From Takakia lepidozioides (Eukaryota > Streptophyta > Takakiopsida > Takakiales > Takakiaceae): a stretch of DNA of 64,000 nucleotides. Below, in pieces: positions 47,601 through 59,508 of the stretch; within the stretch, counting starts at the first letter, position 1; each line of letters starts with the position of its first letter. The translations under genes were made by a program, and so were the position numbers. The notes beneath the pieces were generated by a model that saw only the letters and a program-made list of their open reading frames with translations, did no database searches and had not been told where the DNA came from. The stretch is taken from positions 19,838,001-19,902,000 of the forward strand of contig CM060731.1 in assembly GCA_030704615.1 (NCBI GenBank). Direction: 5' to 3'.

Positions 47601-50600
47601 TCTTAAAAGAATGCACACGGAGCCATGACTCTCGGATATCCATTGAAGGTTCTTGCAATAGCTTACTTCAGTGAGCTCCAGCACCATTTGATTGCATACC
47701 CAATAACATTCCATCTGCAGGGGGACTTCAGAACAGAAATTTCCAATTGCTTGGCCACTTTTGATATGGCCAGACTCCTCTAATCGTTAGTCTGGCTATA
47801 CGGTTTGTCACCATCATGTGTAGGAACCACATCCATGTTTCTTACATTGTGGCAGAGCCACAACCCAGACTATATTCTGCCCACAAGAAAGCAACACCAG
47901 TGAAGTGACACAAAAGCAAAATGCAGTAAACATTGTGTTTGCTGTGTACCTCAATAAGTGTGAGACCAAATGGCTCCACCAGGGCGGGGTTGATGAAAAC
48001 ACCCTGCAAGTTTCATCACATATTTCAGACGTAAAGTGGTGATCATACCAAAGGACCTTCGACCATCATGAATGCTGGAAGTTGTACATAAATAGCATCT
48101 GTACCAACCACTCAACATTCACAGCATTCAAAGGCTGTAGTGGAGATAAGACACAGCAGCTATCATCATGAATTCCTACCTGACAAAGTTCACTCGTAAT
48201 GTTTGTCCATTATATTGAGCCTAGCATATCTGTAACTGAGACAGGCACTTCCTAAACTGTTTCTACAACAACTGTTCCAGAAAATAGCATTCCCACATAA
48301 CTATGCCCACACCCCATCTTATTCTAACCAAAGATGGACCTAACAATGAAGTGCACAAACCTTTGTCTTGGCTGCAAGCCGGTAGATATCAGGCACATCT
48401 GACTGCTTGTGGTGCTTAGGGTAAGCCACTTGTCCATAAAGGTTGTACTTATCAATCAGCTTCAGTACTGTGGTAAGTACAGTTGCACTACCTCCGGTCA
48501 TATCATCTATGTCGTCGCGGTTTCCCATGATTAGTGTCTGCATTCACATGAATTCCACCAAGTGTGGATGAGTGACAGACAACAGCTTCTAAACAGCAGC
48601 TGTACGTCAATGAGAGCGGGTAAAACAAGAAAGAACGTCACAGTTGCACTGCTTCCAGTCATATCATCTATGTCGTCGCAGTTTCCCATGATCAATGTCT
48701 GCATTCACATGAATCAACTCCACTGAGAGTTGATGAGTTACAGCTAACAACTACTAAACAGCAGCTTTAGGTAGTACATGTATGAGGGTGAGAGAAAAAA
48801 GAAAGAACAAAACAATCTACGAACAAAAGACCACAGAATGAACAGAACCCGTGGGCCTCCAAGAGCAACCATCAGAGGGAGAGTATACCAAATTGGCCAA
48901 TTCCCGCAAGGGCCTGCACTCTCCAAAAGCCTTCAACAGAGTGGTTATATTCTTCTTGGGATCCGGACGGGCTAATGCCAAAATCATTGGCTTGTGAGGG
49001 TTGCTGAAAAACCGCATGATCTGATCCCAAAACCAGCAATACATGGCACCAAATTGAAATTGTCAAGTTGCACTGCAGGATTTCAATAAAGCTTGCAGCT
49101 TCCTAATGTCTATGCGTATGACAAGTTTCTAGCAAACCTGTCTATGCATACATGTCTCATTCTACCTTCAGTTCTTTATAAACAGTGGCCACTAATTTTC
49201 AACCCGTCCTCATCGTACACAATTAACCACCACCGAAGGTGTAAGTTTTCATGCATAAATACAGGCTAATGACCAAATGCTCCATACTAATAACATGTGC
49301 GTAATGGCAAAGCATCACCAATGGTACATCATCTCAGTGCGTAGTCAACTCAATAACAGGTCAGAAGTAATACCACATCCCAGATAGGTGGTGGTGGCTT
49401 CGCACGGGGGGAGACGGGCACTGCGACTGAAGCGTCTGCAGTTGTAAAAGCAATCGAATCCACGTCATCCATGATGTCACCAGCATCTTGCACCACAACA
49501 TTGCTAAAGTCCATGCCTGGCGGTATCACCTACAACCAAATTGGTATTAGATACTCAGCTGATCTAACCGTCCCACCAACTAAGTATTGCTTAGTCACTG
49601 AGCAGTCAGACGCACATTACAGCCAGCACAGAACCACGATAAGTCAACCCAGCTCCAAACTTTTTAATCAAGAAATCTTGAGGCATCACAAGGAATGACA
49701 ACATCATCATAGAGGCCATTATTACAACAAAAGACATTTGAAGCCTGTGCTGATTGTAAAAACAAGAACTGGACTAAAACTGGCAAATGTAGCAGTGTCT
49801 GTTCCTGGATCAGCAAGTCAAACATGCCTGGTGCCACATAAATGGACAAGAACTGGAATGCTTAGGTCCAGTCCCTCTGTCTGATGACATGTTATAAACT
49901 CTGAATATGTATGTGAAATATCGGCCAAAAGACGTCAGTCTGGAGATTCTCGCTTACCAATATGCCTAGATAGAAGGTAAAAAGGACTGTCATGTATTTT
50001 TCCTATATTTACTCAGCAGAATCTCCAAGTAAAGACAAGGAGCGCCTCCTGAAGAATAGGGAGAGGAATACGCACCACCATGCGAGGCATGAAGCGGCCA
50101 TGACAGCTTACACCACGGCGCGCTCGTGCCCGCAATACTCTTTCCAACTTGACATCAAATCCATCATATAGGCCCCATTGTTCATCAATCTCTTGCTTGG
50201 TACTAGTAATCACTAATTCCGCAGTATCCAGTGAAAGTTCCTCAGCCTCGATTCGTCGCATGATTTTATACACGGCATTGATATCCTCTTTTGACTGGCG
50301 GCCCTGCTTGAGTAACTGCTCCAGCTTGTTACGGCCCAAGGAATGCCCAGTCAACACCATGGGCACATTCAAAGAGCCGGAAAGCAACGATGCAATATCA
50401 CCAGCGTCAGCATAGTGACCATGAATAACATGTGGCCATACAGGATCCCCACCTGCTATCTGATCACCCAGAACTTTAGCCATGTTGAGGATGTGAGAAA
50501 GGGCCCCATCCACAAACTCCTGAATGTGGGGCCAGAGCAGCTCCTTCCGAAGATATTGGTCCCTGCGATGCCCAACAAGTCTTTTGTCAAAAATGATGTC

Positions 50601-53515
50601 CAGAGAAAGAGAGACAGGAACATCTTACTTTCAAAGACCAAGATGAAGGATTAGACAAACAGACGAGAAAAGTCAGGGTCAACCATCTTGAACATTCAAG
50701 GAAGGTAGAGATGGTGACATTGAGAAAGATACAGACACAAGCAATAATGAAATTTGCAAACATAAAAGTGAATAAACCAATATCACTAGTGAGAAGGCTT
50801 GTGCCTTGGTCCACAAGGAATTCGCACGATGTATGCACCATTGCTCTCTCCCACTTCTTCTTCGTCAAAATAAGAACTTGAGCTCAACATTTCAGTGGGT
50901 TCCCCATAGCTCCAATCCACATTGGGGCAACAAATCTGACGGGTCAAAAGATCCACGCGGTACACTTCAGGCATCATTGCAAGTGCCCTGGCAAACTCCA
51001 CTACATATTTCACCTGTTCCCACCTCAGACCACATTTTACAAGGTGTTAGTGGGAAAGATGTGACTGAGGGGGAGGAAAAGTAGCTGTTGGCCATTCACC
51101 TTGAACAAACAGATAGGTAGGCTATGCCAGGAATAAGTAGCACATTGGTCATGGACAGGCTGTGTTATCTACTTCATATAAAAGCTGAAGGCCATACAAG
51201 GGTCAGCGAAAGAAAGAAAAAACGCTAGTACCTACCTGCCAGTCAGGAAAGAATAAACTACATGTAATCTATGCAGTTCCCAAGATGTTATTTATCAAAC
51301 CAACCTGTCCTCCCGTGTCAGAGTCTCGACCAAGCTCCATGTTATCTCCGCGCACAAGGCCATGTAAACTGCAGTCGGAAAGCATGTCCATGCATGGTCA
51401 CTGACATGACTTAAGGTCCATTGGAGCAGATAACATGTTGCAGTATCTCACAGAAATGGAAGACAATACAGAAATCTGAAATGCTGTGAATTTAGCACAA
51501 ACCTGATCAAAACCATGTACAACCGCCGTGGCACATGCTCATCCGGTTTTTCTGGGGCAGTGGCCACATTATCAACAAGTGAAATTGAAGGGCTGCCCTC
51601 ACTACGGGGTATAGGCTCGATGGTGCTCTCTGGTTTCTCTTTCTCCCCCTCTGACAAATCTTCAGACATGTCCTCAGTGGCATCTCGCCTTCCTTGCTCC
51701 AGCTCCATGTGGCGACGTGCCAACCTCCGAGCATCTTCCCACTCAATCTGTGACATAGAATGTAAGCAGTATCATGCTGTTAGAAGGATTCCTGCACAGA
51801 GAATGGTGACATATGCGCTCATAAGCTGCCTCAAAGTGCACATCAACAGCATCAGCTTAATTACAACCGTGTATGGCTGCGGAGCTGTTCTATCTTTGGC
51901 AACCGCATTGGGACGTCAGGCTGAGGTATAGGTGGGCTTCCAATACAGATGTTCTCACTTCAGTAATAAGCTTTTGAGTGCAGCAATGGAACTTGAAGGA
52001 CACTACATACAACATCAATGGACTGCAGGTAGACGTTATCCCTTCTAAATGCATTTACCAGATTTTTGCAGAGTAAAAGGCTCCATCTCTGCTGCAAGTA
52101 GTAAGAAACACCTTCAAATCTATTGGTTTTCGAAGAGACGAGCATTCTCAATTCAGCTCCTCTGGGAAACCATTCTACTTCAATGACAGGCAGAGGAGGA
52201 GCACACCAATCGCTTCTTGCGAGCAATATGCCAAATTCGCCAACACAAGGATTCCATCCGAAGACTGCGCTCTTGTGAACTCCTCGTGGCTGAAGCCTGC
52301 CAACAATCCGATGTATCCAGTAGTATCAACTTGGGTAATAGGAGATAGACTTTTCATCAAAACACCCCACCACCTCAGCTGCCAGGCAGCTCCTAATACC
52401 AATACTAGTGCATAACCACCACTGGCAGAACAGCCTGTGTGATGTGTGCAAGGTGGACTACTCATAGTCACTGCATTTTAATTCACATAATGCATATTGC
52501 AATTCTGGTTGCTTATGAGTCATTACTCAAATGTATCCTTAAACACCTGGTTCAGTAAAGGACTTTCTTCAGTCTGTGAGTGTGGAAACCACTTCGACTG
52601 CTAAGTTTCACTACTGAAGGGCTGGCTGCCAAGCTGAAATTGACAGAATTTTCATGGGTTTTCCAGCATGCGGTTGACCATTAGAGAGGCAAACGATCAT
52701 TCGGGCAGCAGGAGTGCAACCATTTTGCTCTGAATGTGGCTACCACCTATGGGACATTCATCGATCAGAGATTTTCCCAGGGAACTCCCACACATGGGCC
52801 TCCAAAGCTTGCCCATGAGCCATACTCCACTTCCAACACCAGCATTTCAGCATCCACATGTGAGTCTGTTGTCAACTTGACATTATCGGGTAAGGGTTCA
52901 CAAAAACACACGTGCTCTGGCTCTCTCCTGATACAAGCTGGTGGGTCAGTAGCGGCTCCGGAATCACCTCATGCTTTCTAGTATCAGTGCTAGCCTAACA
53001 CTCAATCCTCTAGGATTCCCTTCACCCGGTATGCCAATTTCAGACTGAATTTCTTAAACCCTGGTGAACGGAAACCGGACGAAAGCATGCGTTAGTATCC
53101 CGCGGGGCCTACGCCCGGAAAGGTAGGTCATGACCAAGCTTCGGAGAGAGCAGCTACTGTGCACATGTAATTTTCTTCCACGAGTCCCTCTTTTCGAAAG
53201 AAAGGCTGTCAACTTCCTTGGGTCTGACTTCTGGACTCACCGCATCACATACACGCTTTAATGAAGAACTCCATCCAGAAAATCTGGACAGTACGCAAAT
53301 ACAAGTCCGAATGGGTACTCCAGAGTCCAGCGGGGAAATAAGTATACCTTTATCCATGTGCGGTAAAGTGCGGTTTCGTCAAATCCCGTGACACCCTCCA
53401 CAAAGTACTTGGCAGCCTTGAAGTCCTCTCTGAGATGATGGCGATGATCATCGATTCTTTCTCCCGTATCCAAAATTGCTTCAAGGTAGCTATTTATCCA
53501 CTCGTTTCCTGCCAT
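44679..53515 (-). CDS. SPS: Sucrose-phosphate synthase
   Basis: Makes sucrose-6-phosphate from UDP-glucose and fructose-6-phosphate in the cytosol. Exons in transcription order: 53348-53515, 52207-52296, 51503-51747, 51305-51368, 50805-51013, 50076-50562, 49374-49529, 48889-49020, 48361-48537, 47950-48003, 47436-47498, 45634-46629, 45271-45398, 44679-44943; 1077 residues, the usual length. It begins [33 protein letters not shown] starts the glycosyltransferase part, with [18 protein letters not shown] at about 182-200. The UDP-glucose-binding E-x7-E motif is Glu586/Glu594 ([14 protein letters not shown]). The C-terminal third is the phosphatase-like domain (from about [13 protein letters not shown] to [20 protein letters not shown]). 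All junctions keep frame. The intron after exon 5 has a GC donor. The residue context of spinach Ser158 is not clearly conserved. Confidence 0.96.
48628..48775 (-). repeat. Partial duplicate of SPS exon 9 inside the preceding intron
   Basis: The 5' part of exon 9 with its upstream intron border is repeated 161 bases upstream in the transcription direction. A duplicate acceptor (AATGCAG) is followed at 48698 by [20 protein letters not shown], against [20 protein letters not shown] in the real exon. The conserved Arg is changed to Cys, and the duplicate lacks the 3' half and donor of the real exon. It could act as a decoy splice acceptor. Confidence 0.85.
50803..50804 (-). other. Non-canonical GC splice donor in SPS
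   Basis: The exon 5 donor reads CCAAG then GCACAAG. Using it joins GGA-CCA-AG to G-GAC-CAA-TAT of exon 6, giving [20 protein letters not shown], the conserved family sequence. The next GT downstream would leave an in-frame stop (PSH-stop) before it. The GC-AG intron is therefore inferred from protein conservation. Confidence 0.85.
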
Positions 53516-56500
53516 CTTCGTTTCTAAAAGACACAAGCTCTCAAGATCTGTAGGACGAAAACTGATTACAATCCTACAATAGCAGTCTTAGTCAATGCCC
53601 TACAATACGTCAGGAGAATTCAAACAAAATTAGATTGAATTACAACTACAAGCACGAAGAATGCAGAAAAAATTTCCACGGCGACTTCGGATCCGAAGAA
53701 AGGACAGAACAGAAAATTTGGAACAGACGATTATTGGTGTGTAGCTCCGATTGTACAACTGGAAAATCTCAAGAAGCCAGGTGATCAAAGAAGGTCGCTT
53801 CTCAACAATGCAACTACTAGCAGATCGAAACTTCTGGAGAGGTGATCTATGTGAGAGGGAGCGAGAGGAAGAGGAAAAGTGACGGATACTGAAAATCGTA
53901 CACCATCGTATCCGGCGAAGATAAGGAAAAATTGAGATCAACCAACTGCCTGAGAAAGGCACAAATATCGGCAGTGGAGGATTCTAGACAACAAGAGGGG
54001 AGACAGACCCCGAGTCCAGAAAAACAAATCCCCAAGTCCTCTTTCCAGCTGCAAACGCTCAGAAAGAATTAAGCAACACCAGCCCTCCGAATTTCTACCG
54101 CCACAGCAGTTTCCCACCTCCAGCCTACTCCTAGATGAGATGAAAGCAAGCAAACCCCATCAAAATTGGAGCAAAGATGCAGCAGGCCAGGCCGCAAGAG
54201 GCCGCAAGACGCGATAGAATTGCAGATGTCAACAGATTTACAAACAACCACTGAAGGTGGTTGGCCAGGAGTGCCCCACCCCCATGCCTGCCTCCTCTCT
54301 CTCTCTCTCCTACGCCTGCCACTTGGCGCCTCTGCACTGGGGGCGACTGCCACTTGTAGGATTCAAAGCGGAGGGACGGGAGCGTTTTTCTTGGCGTTTT
54401 CACTTTCGACTGCACCGTTCTGTCCGTGTTGGGATGAACTTCGTCTGAGAGGTCACCCAAAACACTAGAATGACGCAGAATACATCTCGTGTAGGGACGT
54501 AATTCATCCTTCATCCACCTAGCTAATCGTGAACAAATCATGAGCATTAACGTAGGGCCCATGTGATCCTTACTAGGGCTTTTTGACCCGCGTCAAAAAT
54601 CACCGCACTTCCACCAATAGAAATTCTCCACGTGTTGCTAGATACTTGCTTCTGCCGGTATCTGGCTTCTCTGAATATGCTTTTCCAGATTCGAGATTCC
54701 ACAATGCTCTCCTGTCCATTCCACAAGTGGAGTGTGCCCATTTGCAAGGACCACAAACTTTGCTTTTCGCATGAATTTTCTCCTTTTTCTGGCCAGTTTA
54801 ATAATATTGTTTATATTTTTATACTCATGCGGGGATCGGAGACAACCTCCGTGAGTCTGCTTTTTCCTGGTTGTTGGTTCAAGTAGGGTCCATTTTTTTT
54901 GGATGAGAGATGAAAGATAAAAAGGGGGTCCAGCACTGAGTGCCACCCATATGTCGAGTCTGGGTTCAAATCCTGCTACCTTGTCGGGTGAGGTGTAATG
55001 TATATAATCTTCTCCCCCCTTTCCCCATGAGCTTGGTCAATGCCTCTTGGTGAGGTTACGTTGAAAGAAGTTATTTTCTGAATTGAGGGGCCTGGTTTGC
55101 GAGGGGTCATTTTCTTCTCTTTTGTGTCATCGCCTTGCGGGTAGAGCACACTTTGTTGGTGGAAGGATAGGATACTTTGGACTAGGAAATATCTGCAGGC
55201 CCCAGTTGTTGCAAGTTGCGGTAGCGATGGATTTGGACGTGCCTGACGGATGAAATGATGGACATCCATGAAAAAGAAATATTCCTTGCTGGATGATACG
55301 ACTACTTTCATACATCAGTAAATGAGGTTCCCGAACATTAAAGTACATGCTTCCACTAAATCCAAAATCTTACCATTTTGTCTATGCCACTCATCAAAAG
55401 ATTTTAAATATATTTTTTCTTTACTCCAACGAGATTTTTTGCTTCGCCTTTGTTGGAACAATCGTAGCCTGTTTCAGTCGGTGGCCCAAATACTTTCTAT
55501 CCATTTGTTTTACATTTTATCTTTGAGCCAGGTATCCCATCCAGGTGATTCTGGGCTCAACTCCTGCCATTCAGTGTGTTTCTCAGGTCCTTGAAAGTGG
55601 TTATTTTCTCCTCTCACTTTTTTTTCTTAAGAAAGGGGAGGAAGCCCTTGAAACTTTATTCGAATTATTTGAGGGAAAAAAATTAAAACCCTGGCGAAGG
55701 CAACCCTCACTTTCATTTACTATTTCTTTTCTTTTTTTTCCTTAAAGGGAGAGACCCTTTAAATATGAGAGAAAATAACCATGCATGAGGCATGATTGGG
55801 TAGTACTAACACCTGTAACCCAGCCACGAGGGTTAACCAAGGGCCTGACTCCCTGGTTGAATATATATATATTCGCATCAATTCAAAAAGTTCGCAGTTC
55901 CCAAGGCAACTACCGTGACGTGGGGATATGTGATTGACTACAGTTCAGCGAGTAGATGGATGGATGGTCGCCAGGACTTGGGAATGACACGCGGCGCTGT
56001 CTGTGCCTTCAGAAAGCCCGCCTCGTGTCCGCTGCACTGAGTCATGTCTCCCGCGTGGCACGATGGAATCGAATATGCCTGACCCCATTGAAGGTCAGAG
56101 TGCGAGATGCATCTGCCTTTTCACACGGCCCGCTTGGACGCTTGGACCTCTTGCGGGGTGTTTTACCGACGTGGGCACTATTTCTTTTGGATGAAGAGTT
56201 TAATGGATGGACGAGCCCTTCAAAAATAAGTTCTTTCATTCACAACCTTCCATCGTGCCCATGTAATGCGATGGTTTCTCTTATCCCAGTGATTCAGTTA
56301 GTAGGATTCTTATGTTTTGCGATAATGATGCTGAGTTATGTATCACCGTAGTATGTATCCCCAATCGGACGTCTACAGGATGTCTGAATGAAAGCGCCTG
56401 CATGTGGTCCACCTCCCTTCCCATGCCAGGTAAGTAAGGCCCACTTATGCATGCCCCAAGAGTCAAGAACATGCGATGGGGTAGTTTGCTTGGTGGGATA

Positions 56501-58079
56501 GTTGGGATAGGCGAGCTGTAGCCAAAAGCCGCTATGCAATAGCTTGCAATGGAGAGGAGAGTATGAAGTGTGGAGGCTCCCAACGCAACTATATATATAT
56601 ATATATATATATATTTCCCTCTACATACAACCAAATTAGCGCGTAAGCCAATAGTTGTGGTTGAATGTCAAAAAGTGTCCACTTTCCAGTAGCCCTTTGG
56701 GCTTAACTGACACCCTAATCTACACTTGCTTCGGCAAAAGTCCACATTTTTCTTTTAGATATTATATAGGAATCGTATGTAACATAATTTATATTGTGTG
56801 TAGGTATGCAACGCGATTTTTCTGCTCAAACTTAATTCTATGTGTCCCTTTCTTTATTTATTTATTTTTAAACTACAATGCACTTGCGTATGCTTCATTT
56901 TGGCGTCATATAGCTAAGGAGTGATTTTTTATAGGATTGAAATTTGAAGTGAATAGTGCCCCCCAATCAATAGGTAGTACATATACTTTAATTGCTTTTT
57001 TAATAATAGCAACTTAAAATATTATTGTATATTTTATTTTTTTAGTTATATGATTGATATTTCTATATATGAGTAATTCAAATAAAGTTGATTATATTTG
57101 TAAGTTTTAGGTCTAATCTGGAAAGATCTTATAATTGATTCATTCGCATATAACTGTGGAAAATATCGTTACCTATGTTCGTTGTGTTGAGCTATATTGA
57201 ATGGGATTTATACTCCAACTTTTCTTAAATTACATGCCGTTTACTCTAGTATGGGTGATGGTGCGTAAGAGTAAGTATTAATGGTATGTTTATGTATTTA
57301 TTTATACCTATCACATCCAGTTTTCTATCTCCCACATCGCAAGTCCAAAAATTATGAAACTGCCTTGATGCACCTTGCCATCAAGAGCCTTGAAGCGGTA
57401 TCAAAAACCCGGGCGGAGGCCTTTCGGTTTGGGAGATCTCAACGCTTAGACAAACAAAACAAATCAAAACAAACTAGGATTGCTAGGATTAGGATTGCTA
57501 AAGTATTGCTAGTGTACAAAGAAACTACCAAGTTTTGAAGAAGCAGCCATCTATCATTTGGGTGGTAAGATCGGGACTAGGTATTCCATAAAGGTATAAG
57601 GACAAACATATAGTTACACGTGGCTGCTCCTTCAAGTGCACTTTTGTAGGTAAGCCAACACACCTATGTACTTGGGCTGCTCCTCTGGAGTCCTACATGG
57701 TGAGCGAGTGAAGGATGTATGAGCGAATGGCTCCTTTCCCTGGCGAATTTCCTCATTTTTCATACCTACGTTTGTCGGAAGAGGTGGAGAAAGAGAAATC
57801 ATGGCAGTGCATACGGTGAGCATAGGGGACATGTCTTCCTTCTCCGCATGTTCTCGAGGCATCTCGGTGGAAGTTTCAACCAAGTGTGAGCTGAACACTC
57901 TGTACGCCCTTCAGCATCTTCCAAACCGCATTGCATTGAGACAAACTGTTTCCAACCAATTGCTGGGCAGTGGAGAGCAGTAGAGGAGGTTTATAGACAG
58001 GGGGATAAGCAAGGCGGCAATCCGTAGTCACACTCAGCAAGGAAGTTTCCGGCACAGAAACCTGTTCAATAAACCTAAT
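53516..58079. other. SPS upstream region and intergenic DNA
   Basis: The SPS leader and promoter must lie in the first kilobase. A 143-codon minus frame at 54131-54562 is Arg/Ser-rich and most likely chance. CT repeats lie at about 54295-54310 and TA repeats at 56589-56615. A B-box-like GGGTTCAAATCC at about 54962 and the SINE-like copy at about 56662-56755 show short retroposons. Nothing else is recognisable; 56800-57300 is AT-rich. Confidence 0.45.
56655..56760 (+). repeat. Second copy of the SINE-like repeat body
   Basis: It shares with 158-256 the ordered blocks GTGTCCAC, CAGTAGCCCT, TGACACC, CTTGCTTCGGCAA and GTCCAC followed by T-rich sequence. Its tRNA-like head is degraded: only GTGGTTGAATG remains in the B-box position. 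Confidence 0.55.
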
Positions 58080-58160
58080 ACAGACGTGGAGAAACTTGGG
58101 ATCGAGTACTTTTCAAACCCCAGTCAGTGGTGGGACAATCGAGGCCATAAGGTGTATATG
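58080..58160 (+). repeat. Dispersed copy of the OSB PDF-motif fragment
   Basis: Translates as EKLGIEYFSNPSQWWDNRGH, clearly related to the copies at 29956 and 30420. It is isolated and too short to be a gene. It shows the fragment spreads beyond the 30-kb cluster. Confidence 0.65.
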
Positions 58161-58429
58161 TCTGTTTTGCAGAAGCAGACTACAAGATGAATTGAAAAAA
58201 ATTGTAGCAAATTAATGCCTGGAGTTCTGATCTTTCTTTGTCAGTTGCATGGGGTCTGCTAAAGTACCCTAATTGTAATTTTTAGCACTACAGAACAACG
58301 AGCAATTCATTACATATTGCAAGGAGCAGAGATCTATTATCTACCTATATCAGGCTGATGAGATTACTATAGGAAACCTTGACATTAGTGTCAACGTTCT
58401 AATATATTCTTGGGCGCACATGACAGACC

Positions 58430-59508
58430 AATCAGATTCTGGGCTTATGGCCTATTTTTACTTCAGCGGTGAGTCGAATTCGAATGCAGACCAAATGTGT
58501 CATAAAAAAAACTCTTGACAAACATCTGAAGCATCAAGAGTCTTGCCGGAGATTTTACCATAGCTTGAGGAATGAATCGGTTATGATGCCAACAAAATTC
58601 TTATGCATCATTCATGATAAGATGGATCATCGAAAGACTGCTCTTCCACGTTTGCAAACAACGAACAAGATGATTTCAGGCTTGGGGCAGTTTCTAGTGT
58701 CTATGGCGGGTATCGTTACTCACGGTCACGGAGATGGCGCGTACGCTCAATATTGGATGGATTTTTGGCCAGCAGATCCCAACTTCGTTATATGATCTTT
58801 GGCTAGAATTTTGCGACAATTGGAGAAACCAACATATCATGAATCAAGAGCCATTTTTGACAACCCCATGCAAACTGATTTATTTGAAGTCATAATGAGA
58901 GGAAAATCCAGGTATTTGGATGTTTTGAAGTCTTGTTCTGAAAATGATAAGAAATGAGCGTTTCCATTACCACGAAGATTGTATCTACAAATTGACAATT
59001 GTGTCAAAGACAACAAGAACACGTGGATATTAGCGTTCTTATCACAAGAGAACAACACCTATGTTCTTTCCGATCTCATGAAAAATTTCATGGTATCTCA
59101 AGACCTACAATTCATTCCACAAATAATTCAAGAAGTTCCAGACTTCAAGGATTTTGTCGACGGCTTTATTTTAGAGGGGAAAGAGGCTTTGGTTGGAGCT
59201 ACGGAAATGCACATTTTTCGGTTTTTTGTTGATTCGGATGGTTGGCCTCTAATGTAATACAAAAAATCTGCAATAGATTCGGATTGGCTTCCAAAAAATA
59301 GCAATGTCAAAATGTGGAAAGCACAAGACGATGTTCTCCAATGCTTCCAGTTGGACAGCCAAAACCGCTCCGTAAAAGACCTATTTTGGGAGATGGTGAC
59401 GAAGCATTAGAGAAACAATCTTGCATCAAGTCCGGTATTAAAAAGTACATGGATTTTTGGAAAAAGTGGACGCTCTTGGATGATCAATATGGAAATATCA
59501 TGAAATAA
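58430..59508 (+). pseudogene. DUF7869-like transposon protein, broken
   Basis: One frame carries LCIIHDKMDHRKTALPRL, VTHGHGDGAYAQYWMDFWPA, then RRLYLQIDNCVKDNKNTWIL, FKDFVDGFILEGKEAL and MHIFRFF. The IHDKMDH and DNC-x-x-(D/E)NKN blocks match the DUF7869 domain family found in plant and animal transposon-like proteins. In-frame stops occur at about 58793, 58955 and 59255, and the C-terminal part (GDGDEALEKQSCIKSGIKKY) continues in another frame from about 59314. The protein begins inside unrecognised sequence at about 58430 and ends where the CACTA transposase starts. Confidence 0.65.

Noticed and set aside
54131-54562. 143-codon minus-strand frame upstream of SPS
   Set aside because: Irregular Arg/Ser-rich composition, no motif, and open frames on the other strand. 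Likely chance in the SPS leader or promoter.
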